A DNA stretch of 5,251 nucleotides from Desulfuromusa sp. (GTDB lineage: Bacteria; Desulfobacterota; Desulfuromonadia; Desulfuromonadales; Geopsychrobacteraceae). The position numbers and the translations under genes were made by a program. The stretch is from positions 6,063 to 11,313 of the forward strand of contig JAOZLQ010000048.1 of assembly GCA_029934755.1 (NCBI GenBank), read 5' to 3'. The notes below the pieces were generated by a model. The model had not been told where the DNA came from, made no database searches, and saw only the letters and a list, made by a program, of their open reading frames with translations. Positions 1-5,234 of this stretch are shown piece by piece (the stretch's first letter is position 1; the number at the start of each line of letters is the position of its first letter).

Positions 1-153
1 GTCCTTCTTTCGGCAGCAATCCCGCTGATGGTTGAGGCCGGGGTATTACTCGATTTGTTGGTCAGTATCTTTGTCATGGTGATTGTTCTTAACCACATTA
101 ATCGGGAATTTTCTACCTTTAATACCGAACGTCTGACGGCACTGAAGGAATGA
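1..153 (+). CDS. hyfE: HyfE-like membrane subunit of Ehr/hydrogenase-4-type complex, C-terminal fragment
   Basis: Reading frame 1 is open from the window edge to a TGA at 151-153 and gives the last 50 residues of a protein whose start lies outside the window. The fragment begins with a hydrophobic stretch (VLLSAAIPLMVEAGVLLDLL), continues with a second one (LVSIFVMVIVLNHI) and ends in a short polar tail with the pattern NTERLTALKE. This helix-helix-tail layout, with a tail resembling the LTALRG-like end of E. coli HyfE, matches HyfE, a NuoK-related integral membrane protein that links the antiporter-type subunits to the rest of the membrane arm. The gene order HyfE, HyfF, HyfG, HyfI downstream supports the call strongly. 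In Ehr naming this is probably one of the membrane subunits EhrA-D. Only the tail is visible, so family membership rests partly on context. Confidence 0.75.
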   Translation, partial: VLLSAAIPLMVEAGVLLDLLVSIFVMVIVLNHINREFSTFNTERLTALKE

Positions 154-329
154 TGGCAACACAAAAAGTCCGCCCCACGGCGTTGCAGCAGTTTTTCAAG
201 ATCTTGACATCCACTATGTATGCCTGCGCCCTTGAAAAATTACACCGCCTTGTGGGACAGAATTTTTGCTTAGTCATCTTATTTGTTTTTGCGAGATCAG
301 CAAGGAATAGGTCATGTTGTTACTTTTAA
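150..329 (+). CDS. Possible small ORF of 59 codons between the HyfE-like and HyfF-like genes (doubtful)
   Basis: An ATG at 150 overlaps the upstream TGA (ATGA), a second ATG follows at 153, and the frame stays open to a TAA at 327-329, overlapping the start of the next gene by 16 bases. The predicted peptide has a basic N-terminal part (MMATQKVRPTALQQFFK), a mixed middle, a short hydrophobic run (NFCLVILFVFA) and a basic, cysteine-containing end. I recognise no family. An AAGGA lies at 145-149, but directly against the first ATG and only 3 bases from the second, which is too close for good initiation. The placement is suggestive of translational coupling, yet such an ATGA can occur by chance. 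It may equally be a non-coding spacer. No role is proposed. Confidence 0.22.
   Translation: MMATQKVRPTALQQFFKILTSTMYACALEKLHRLVGQNFCLVILFVFARSARNRSCCYF
196..207. promoter_or_regulatory. Perfect 12-base palindrome in the intra-operon gap
   Basis: TCAAGATCTTGA is its own reverse complement, with no spacer, and lies in the middle of the 160-base interval between the HyfE-like and HyfF-like genes. It could be a binding site for a dimeric regulator, or chance. No good promoter hexamers are positioned around it and there is no second copy in the window, so an operator role is only a possibility. Confidence 0.2.
302..306 (+). promoter_or_regulatory. Ribosome binding site of the HyfF-like gene
   Basis: AAGGA stands 7 bases before the ATG at 314. 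It supports this start. The encoded protein then begins directly with a hydrophobic helix, as expected for an antiporter-type subunit. Confidence 0.7.
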
Positions 330-1741
330 TTTTGTTCCCGCTGGCAGTGGCTGGTTTAGCTCTGCTGCTTCCCTGGCACCAAGGGCGTTCTTGGTTACTC
401 CCGGTCAGCGGCGGTCTTCATCTGTTGTTGTCAATCTATTGCGTTACGAACTCTGGGGTTGTCCTCAACTCGTGGATTGGTCTGGATGCCCTGTCCCGGT
501 TGGTGTTGATCGTTGTCAGCCTCCTTTATTTTGGCTGTGCCATTTATGCGGTAGGCTATCTCGATTTACGCCGTGATCGAGGTAATAAGGGAATTGTCCC
601 CTGTTTGCTGGTCTTCTTAGCAGCAATGACGCTGGCGATTTCGGCTCGCCATTTCGGTTTGCTCTGGGTGGCGGTTGAAGCAACGACCATCGCCAGCGCA
701 CCGCTGATCTATTACAATTGTAACCGCTTGTCGATTGAGGCCACCTGGAAATATCTGGTGCTCTGCTCAGTTGGGATTGCTTTGGCGATGCTCGGTATTT
801 TGTTTATAGCCTATGCCGCTCTCGTTGGAGGTGCCGATCCGGTCAGTTTGCATATCGATCCTCTTCTTGCTGATGCCACATCTTTGTCGCGTCCCTGGTT
901 GCATGCCGGATTTGTTTTTCTGCTGGTTGGCTTTGGAACCAAGATGGGGTTGGCTCCCCTCCATACCTGGAAACCTGACGCTTATGGTGAAGCTCCGGGT
1001 ATGGTTGGCGCTTTGCTCGCCGGTGGACTGACCAGCGTTGCTTTTCTTGCCATCTTACGGGTTGTCCAACTCATGATAGCTGCAGGAGATGGGGCGATGG
1101 CACGTCAGGCACTGCTTGGCATGGGATTACTATCGCTGCTGGTGGCGGCAATTTTTATGGTGCGACAGCCCGATATTAAGCGCCTGCTGGCCTATTCATC
1201 CGTTGAGCATATGGGGATTCTAGCCATTGGCGTTGGCATTGGTGGCGTGGCAACCTTTGGCGCCATGCTTCATCTGGTGAATAATGCGTTGACAAAGGGG
1301 TGTCTGTTTCTTTCCGCAGGCAACATCCAGCGTGCTTACGATAGCAAGCAGCTCTCGCGGGTACATGGAGCAATTTCGACCTTACCAATTTCTGGTAGTT
1401 TGTTTTTAGCGGGATTCCTAGCGATCACCGGGTCTCCTCCTTTTGGTCTTTTTATCAGTGAGTTCACTATTCTTCGTGGCATTTTTGGGAGTGGCCATAT
1501 GGGAATAGGTCTATTGATCTTATTGCTCTTGGCCATTGTTTTTATCGGTATGGGGGCAACAGTGCTGACGGCAACCCAGGGGGAACCGGTTGCCCTTGAG
1601 AGTCAATTCAAAGACAATTTTCTTCTCGTCGTTTCACCCATTGTATTTCTGTTGCTGGTTCTCATGCTGGGAGTCTATCTTCCCGAGCCGCTACAAGCCG
1701 CTCTGCGCGAAGCCGCTGCTCTGCTGGAGGTGCAGTTATGA
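314..1741 (+). CDS. hyfF: HyfF-like proton-translocating membrane subunit (NuoL/M/N antiporter family)
   Basis: A 475-residue, almost wholly hydrophobic protein of the NuoL/NuoM/NuoN and Mrp-antiporter family, closest by context and motifs to hydrogenase-4 subunit F (526 residues in E. coli). It is expected to lie in the cytoplasmic membrane and move protons (or Na+) using energy from the peripheral arm. Visible family landmarks are Glu122 in the TM5 region, Lys146, Lys210 followed by the TM7-8 signature APLHTWKPDAYGEAP (about 214-228), RQPDIKRLLAYSSVEHMG (about 284-301) with Lys289, Glu298 and His299, His320 and Lys328 in NNALTKG, and a late Glu383 in LFISEF. These correspond to the charged residues along the central proton axis in complex I, so the channel looks functional. 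There is no long C-terminal lateral helix of the NuoL sort. The 3' end overlaps the next ATG by four bases (ATGA), which implies translational coupling. The Ehr equivalent is probably EhrD; the letter is from memory. Confidence 0.92.
   Translation: MLLLLILFPLAVAGLALLLPWHQGRSWLLPVSGGLHLLLSIYCVTNSGVVLNSWIGLDALSRLVLIVVSLLYFGCAIYAVGYLDLRRDRGNKGIVPCLLVFLAAMTLAISARHFGLLWVAVEATTIASAPLIYYNCNRLSIEATWKYLVLCSVGIALAMLGILFIAYAALVGGADPVSLHIDPLLADATSLSRPWLHAGFVFLLVGFGTKMGLAPLHTWKPDAYGEAPGMVGALLAGGLTSVAFLAILRVVQLMIAAGDGAMARQALLGMGLLSLLVAAIFMVRQPDIKRLLAYSSVEHMGILAIGVGIGGVATFGAMLHLVNNALTKGCLFLSAGNIQRAYDSKQLSRVHGAISTLPISGSLFLAGFLAITGSPPFGLFISEFTILRGIFGSGHMGIGLLILLLLAIVFIGMGATVLTATQGEPVALESQFKDNFLLVVSPIVFLLLVLMLGVYLPEPLQAALREAAALLEVQL
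1726..1731 (+). promoter_or_regulatory. Strong ribosome binding site of the large-subunit gene
   Basis: GGAGGT lies inside the end of the upstream gene, 6 bases before the ATG at 1738. It fixes that start, which overlaps the preceding stop codon. Confidence 0.8.
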
Positions 1742-3258
1742 ACGGTTCAAAACTGTTACGTTCACGGAACGGTGTTGCTGTCGCTCTGGATAAACTACCG
1801 CGACTCGATTACACTCAATTCAGCGAGACCTTGTTAGCAGAGGTGGAGACAGATGCCAGGGTGGCAAGTTATTTTGGTCGACCACATGCTGACGGGGTGG
1901 AGATCTTTGCTATCCTTGTGCGTGATTGGAAGGGAGAGGTGGATCTGATCCGTACCTTGGTAAACGGGTCTTTCCCCTCATTGACGCCACAGTGCCCGCA
2001 ACTGCATCTGTTTGAACGTGAACTGGCGGAACAATATGGAGTGCGTCCTGAGGGACATCCGTGGCTAAAACCGGTTCGTTTCCACGCTTCCTGGATCGAT
2101 GTTGCTGATATCTGGGGACGTCCACAGGGGGAGCACCCCCTGTCTGGTGATATGGAATTTTATCGGGTTGAGGGGGAAGAAGTCCATGAAGTGGCGGTTG
2201 GACCGATTCATGCCGGAGTGATTGAACCAGGTCACTTTCGGTTCCAATGTCATGGTGAAGAGGTTATGCATCTCGAAATCTCTCTCGGGTATCAACATCG
2301 AGGGATTGAACAGATGCTGGCCGGCGGCCCCCATCCGACCACTATCTATCAGCTTGAAGCTGCTGCTGGCGACACCACTATCGGTCATGCAACCGCCTAT
2401 TGCCAGCTCCTCGAAAGTCTTGCCGAAACTGAAGCGCCAATCCGTGCTCAGGTGATCCGTGTCATTGCATTGGAACTGGAACGATTAGCCAACCACGTTG
2501 GCGATATCGGTGCCCTGGCTGGCGATGTCGGCTTTTTGCCAACGGCCTCGTTCTGTGGTCGACTGCGAGGTGATTACTTGAATCTGATGGCAGAACTCTG
2601 TGGTAGTCGTTTTGGGCGTGGGCTGGTACGACCGGGAGGGGTTCAATTTGATCTGGATGCTTCCCTGGTGGAGAACCTGACTCAACGTCTGGCTGTTCTT
2701 GAGACCGAAACCCGAGGGGCAATAGAGCTCTGTTTCGATGCCCCTTCGGTGCTGGCTCGGTTTGAAGGGACCGGAACTATAACGGCTGATGATGCTGAGC
2801 TGCTTGGGTTGGTTGGTGTCTCAGCAAGAGGGTGCGGTCTGGTACGTGATGCCCGATTACACCATTCCTTTGGTAGCGGAAAAATCCATTTTGATACCCC
2901 GATCATCGAAACCGATGGTGATGTTTTCGCTCGAGCCAATATTCGCAGGCGTGAGATTTATGCGTCTCACGCATTGCTTCGGGATGCACTTAAGTCTCTT
3001 GCAACAGGGGAGATATCTGCTCCGCTGAAGTCCTTTGCCCCAGACTCCCTTGCCGTTTCCATTTGCGAAGGCTGGCGTGGCGAAGTGGTGCATGCAGTGA
3101 TTACCAATGCGGCTGGGCAAATTGACCGTTATAAAATTGTCGACCCTTCGTTCCATAACTGGAGCGGTTTAGCGATGTCCCTACGTGGACAGCAAATTTC
3201 CAATTTTCCACTGTGTAACAAAAGCTTTAATTTGTCATATTGTGGTTTTGATCTCTAG
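1738..3258 (+). CDS. ehrL: Ehr complex large subunit (NuoC-NuoD fusion, HyfG orthologue) lacking Ni-Fe ligands
   Basis: A 506-residue cytoplasmic-side subunit. Residues about 25-115 form a NuoC-like domain, ending in the typical LFERELAEQYGV..GHPWLKPVRF pattern. Residues about 155-506 form a NuoD/[NiFe]-hydrogenase large-subunit domain, with GPIHAGVIEPGHFRF (155-169) and GYQHRGIEQ (184-192) as in HycE/HyfG. In true group 4 enzymes the next motif is ERVCGICGxxH; here it reads EAAAGDTTIGH (207-217), so both cysteines are replaced (Ala210, Thr213) while His217 is kept. The C-terminal DPCxxC motif is also absent: the protein ends FPLCNKSFNLSYCGFDL, with Cys493 and Cys502 not in CxxC spacing, and has no tail for a maturation protease to remove. 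It should not bind a Ni-Fe centre. This is the hallmark of Ech-hydrogenase-related (Ehr) complexes. The domain order and length match HyfG (about 570 residues in E. coli), somewhat shorter. The electron partner is unknown. It starts within the stop codon of the HyfF-like gene and is followed after 11 bases by the small subunit. Confidence 0.9.
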   Translation: MNGSKLLRSRNGVAVALDKLPRLDYTQFSETLLAEVETDARVASYFGRPHADGVEIFAILVRDWKGEVDLIRTLVNGSFPSLTPQCPQLHLFERELAEQYGVRPEGHPWLKPVRFHASWIDVADIWGRPQGEHPLSGDMEFYRVEGEEVHEVAVGPIHAGVIEPGHFRFQCHGEEVMHLEISLGYQHRGIEQMLAGGPHPTTIYQLEAAAGDTTIGHATAYCQLLESLAETEAPIRAQVIRVIALELERLANHVGDIGALAGDVGFLPTASFCGRLRGDYLNLMAELCGSRFGRGLVRPGGVQFDLDASLVENLTQRLAVLETETRGAIELCFDAPSVLARFEGTGTITADDAELLGLVGVSARGCGLVRDARLHHSFGSGKIHFDTPIIETDGDVFARANIRRREIYASHALLRDALKSLATGEISAPLKSFAPDSLAVSICEGWRGEVVHAVITNAAGQIDRYKIVDPSFHNWSGLAMSLRGQQISNFPLCNKSFNLSYCGFDL

Positions 3259-3269
3259 AGAGAATTCTG

Positions 3270-4025
3270 ATGCTAACAATCATTCGTGAACGCCTGCGTC
3301 AAGGGCACCGTACCAGTAAATTCCCCAAAATTGAGCCTCAATTGCCGGAACGTTTTCGCGGTTTGCCCCAGATTAGCGAGGATCTTTCCCCGCAACTTCG
3401 TGAAGCAGCTATTGCCAGTTGTCCCTTTGGTGCCCTCAGTAACCGAGATGAAAAACTGCAGATCGATCTTGGTCGTTGTTTATTTTGTGCCGATTGCCCT
3501 GCAGTTTCTGACCATGGAGCTTTGACTTTTAGTCCCGATTACCGGTTGGCAGCAAGCAAGCGCGAAGATTTGTTGTTGGGTGATGATGTTTACCGTTTGG
3601 CCGACAAGCTCAATAAGCGGATGCTCAAGCTTTTTGGTCGCTCGTTAAAATTACGGCAGGTCTCAGCGGGCGGATGCAATGCCTGCGAAGCTGATCTCAA
3701 TGTGCTCAGTACTCTGGTTTTTGATCTTGGTCGCTTCGGTATTCAATTTGTCGCCTCACCCCGACATGCCGATGGGCTTATGATTACCGGGCCAGTCACT
3801 GAAAATATGAAAAGTGCTCTCCTTGATGCCTATGCTGCGATTCCCGAACCCAAGCTGGTGATCGCTTCCGGTGCTTGTGCTATTGGTGGTGGTCCTTTTT
3901 GGAACAGTTCCGAAGCTCATCAGGGGGTTGGTGATCTACTACCTGTCGATCTCTATATCCCCGGCTGCCCCCCGCACCCTTATACTGCTTTGGATGGTCT
4001 GCTGAGGTTGCTTGGTCGTCGTTGA
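3270..4025 (+). CDS. ehrS: Ehr complex small subunit: degenerate ferredoxin domain fused to NuoB/HyfI domain
   Basis: A 251-residue iron-sulfur protein. Residues about 30-92 look like a bacterial ferredoxin (as in HyfH/NuoI) that has lost half its ligands: the first motif keeps only the final Cys-Pro (Cys51-Pro52), with Pro41, Arg44 and Ala47 where cysteines are expected, and the second keeps CLFCADC (70, 73, 76) but has Ser80-Asp81 where Cys-Pro should follow. In the usual ferredoxin fold Cys51 plus 70/73/76 are the ligands of one cluster, so one [4Fe-4S] should remain. Residues about 125-250 are the HyfI/NuoB domain, with GGCNACE (Cys136, Cys139, Glu140), GACAIGGGPF (Cys203) and PGCPPHPYTALDGLL (Cys233), a complete hydrogenase-type proximal cluster. 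In E. coli the two parts are separate (HyfH and HyfI). The gene begins 11 bases after the large subunit, behind a purine-rich AGAGAGAA at 3257-3264 that can serve as ribosome binding site. It passes electrons to or from the large subunit. It is the last gene of the operon in view. Confidence 0.88.
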   Translation: MLTIIRERLRQGHRTSKFPKIEPQLPERFRGLPQISEDLSPQLREAAIASCPFGALSNRDEKLQIDLGRCLFCADCPAVSDHGALTFSPDYRLAASKREDLLLGDDVYRLADKLNKRMLKLFGRSLKLRQVSAGGCNACEADLNVLSTLVFDLGRFGIQFVASPRHADGLMITGPVTENMKSALLDAYAAIPEPKLVIASGACAIGGGPFWNSSEAHQGVGDLLPVDLYIPGCPPHPYTALDGLLRLLGRR

Positions 4026-4033
4026 GCAAGAAT

Positions 4034-4058
4034 ATCGGTATTGATAGATTGTGCCGAT
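4034..4058 (+). other. Stem-loop just after the Ehr operon
   Basis: ATCGGTA (4034-4040) can pair with TGCCGAT (4052-4058) with one G-T wobble and an 11-base loop. It starts 9 bases after the small-subunit stop codon. It is not followed by a run of T, so it is not a standard intrinsic terminator; it could protect the 3' end of the transcript or be chance. Confidence 0.3.
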
Positions 4059-4090
4059 CAAAATAGCGCCCCCAGCGGTTTTCTGTTATG

Positions 4091-4110
4091 CTTCGAAAAT
4101 ATTTTTCAAG
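4091..4110. repeat. AT-rich imperfect palindrome upstream of aroC
   Basis: The sequence CTTCGAAAATATTTTTCAAG has a perfectly palindromic core (AAAATATTTT, 4096-4105) and matching outer arms CTT and AAG; the two inner positions between core and arms are C-C (mismatch) and G-T. It lies just before a TATAAT hexamer. It may be an operator, or simply the AT-rich upstream part of a promoter. Confidence 0.25.
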
Positions 4111-4115
4111 TTACC

Positions 4116-4121
4116 TATAAT
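4116..4121 (+). promoter_or_regulatory. Possible promoter -10 box for aroC
   Basis: TATAAT is a perfect sigma70-type -10 hexamer. The best -35 candidate is a weak TTCGAA at 4092-4097 with an 18-base spacer. Transcription would start near 4127-4128, leaving only about 10-11 bases before the aroC ATG, which would begin right at the GAGGA ribosome binding site. A slightly upstream extended -10 (TGTTATGCT, 4084-4092) would give a more normal leader and is an alternative. A start in this gap is likely because aroC is unrelated to the operon before it, but the exact box is uncertain. Confidence 0.35.
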
Positions 4122-4127
4122 TTTGTA

Positions 4128-4132
4128 GAGGA
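4128..4132 (+). promoter_or_regulatory. Ribosome binding site of aroC
   Basis: GAGGA with 5 bases to the ATG at 4138 supports this start. The protein from this start begins SSSFGRIFRISTFGESH, in register with the usual chorismate synthase N-terminus. Confidence 0.7.
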
Positions 4133-4137
4133 ATAAA

Positions 4138-5217
4138 ATGTCGAGCAGTTTTGGTCGTATATTTAGAATCAGTACTTTTGGTGAATCCCATTGTGCCGGG
4201 GTCGGTGTTGTTGTTGATGGGGTTCCACCACGTATGTCATTATCTGCTGCCGATATCCAAATTCAGCTTGATCGCCGTAGACCGGGTGGTAACAAGCTTG
4301 GGACCGAGAGAAATGAAGCCGATCAGGTGCAAATTCTCTCCGGGATTGAAAACGGCTTAACCCTCGGCACTCCGATTGGGATGCTGGTGAAAAACAAAGA
4401 TCAGCGACCGGGAGATTATGGCTCGATGAGTCAGATTCCGCGGCCCTCACATGCTGACTATACTTATCAGCAAAAATACGGAATTCATGCATCGAGTGGC
4501 GGGGGGCGTTCCAGTGCCCGGGAAACCATCGGTCGGGTTGCAGCGGGAGCCATTGCTGAAAAGTATTTGTATGAAGAGTATGGGATCGAAATCGTCGCCT
4601 GGGTCAGTTCTGTCGGTGATTACGATACCAATAATATTGATATGGAAATAATAACCAGAGCAGAAGTTGATGCGAATGAAATCCGCTGTCCGGATACTCA
4701 GGCTGCAGAGAAAATGACAGGTGAGATTATCGCCGCTCGCGAAGCGAAAGATTCGGTTGGTGGAGTGGTCAGTTGTGTCTGCCGCAATCTTCCTGCAGGG
4801 CTGGGAGAACCGGTTTTTGATCGTCTCGAAGCAAAATTGGCACACGCGATGCTGTCGCTTCCGGCGACCAAGGGTTTTGAAATTGGTTCCGGGTTCTCGG
4901 GATCTCGGATGCGTGGTTCTTTGCACAATGATCCTTTTATTCAGAAGGGGGATCGCCTTGGGACGACAACTAACTATAGTGGTGGTGTCCAAGGTGGCAT
5001 TTCCAATGGTGAATCGGTCTACTTTCGGGTAGCATTTAAACCGCCGGCAACAATCGGTCAGGAACAACAGACCGTTGACTTTTCCGGGAATGCGACCATC
5101 CTAGCAGCCAAAGGTCGCCACGATCCCTGTGTTGTTCCTCGGGCAATTCCAATTGTTGAAACGATGACAGCATTGGTGCTGGCTGATTTGGCACTGATTC
5201 AAAAAATACGTAATTGA
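4138..5217 (+). CDS. aroC: Chorismate synthase
   Basis: A complete 359-residue cytoplasmic enzyme that converts 5-enolpyruvylshikimate 3-phosphate to chorismate, the last step of the shikimate pathway; it needs reduced FMN. Length matches the family (361 in E. coli). All three family signatures are present: GESHCAGVGVVVDGVPP (15-31, with catalytic His18), GGRSSARETIGRVAAGAI (122-139, flavin and substrate region) and RHDPCVVPRAIPIVET (327-342). The second catalytic His is His105 in RPSHADYTY, and RRRPGG (46-51) is the substrate-binding arginine cluster. There is no fused flavin reductase, so reduced FMN must come from elsewhere in the cell. By eye the sequence resembles fungal Aro2 more than E. 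coli AroC (GESHC, PSHADYTY, KYGIHASSGGGR, LAHAMLSLPATKGFEIGSGF). The preceding Ehr genes are functionally unrelated, and a 112-base gap separates them, so aroC is probably transcribed on its own. Confidence 0.97.
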   Translation: MSSSFGRIFRISTFGESHCAGVGVVVDGVPPRMSLSAADIQIQLDRRRPGGNKLGTERNEADQVQILSGIENGLTLGTPIGMLVKNKDQRPGDYGSMSQIPRPSHADYTYQQKYGIHASSGGGRSSARETIGRVAAGAIAEKYLYEEYGIEIVAWVSSVGDYDTNNIDMEIITRAEVDANEIRCPDTQAAEKMTGEIIAAREAKDSVGGVVSCVCRNLPAGLGEPVFDRLEAKLAHAMLSLPATKGFEIGSGFSGSRMRGSLHNDPFIQKGDRLGTTTNYSGGVQGGISNGESVYFRVAFKPPATIGQEQQTVDFSGNATILAAKGRHDPCVVPRAIPIVETMTALVLADLALIQKIRN

Positions 5218-5234
5218 CAATTCATAAATAAATC

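Noticed and set aside
204..209. TTGACA resembling a -35 box
   Set aside because: No TATAAT-like hexamer at 15-19 bases downstream (17 bases on it reads CGCCCT). It overlaps the palindrome and is likely chance.
253..270. Sigma54-like elements TGGGAC and TTTTGCT ahead of the HyfF-like gene
   Set aside because: GG and GC are 11 bases apart where sigma54 promoters need 10, and the TGGCAC-like part is further out of register. Not supportable as a promoter.
2344..2400. Frameshift or sequencing error as the cause of the missing cysteines
   Set aside because: The frame is continuous, the flanking residues and His217 align without gaps, and the C-terminal motif is also lost, so a local error does not explain it.
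1738..4025. Functional [NiFe] hydrogenase (Hyf/Hyc/Ech)
   Set aside because: Overall homology suggests it, but both Ni-Fe ligand motifs are missing in the large subunit, so a hydrogenase label would be misleading.
4034..4080. Intrinsic terminator after the Ehr operon
   Set aside because: The 7-base stem is not followed by a T run, and the later CGCCCCCAGCG gives only a 3-base stem before GGTTTT. Termination may occur here but the sequence does not show a standard terminator.
4447..5067. 206-codon open frame on the - strand opposite aroC
   Set aside because: It lies wholly within a gene with full-length family signatures, its translation shows no recognisable domain, and no ribosome binding or operon context supports it. 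It is a shadow frame.
5214..5219. TTGACA overlapping the aroC stop codon
   Set aside because: At the right spacing downstream only GC-rich TAGGGG is found; the AT-rich hexamers lie too close. No promoter can be supported before the window ends.
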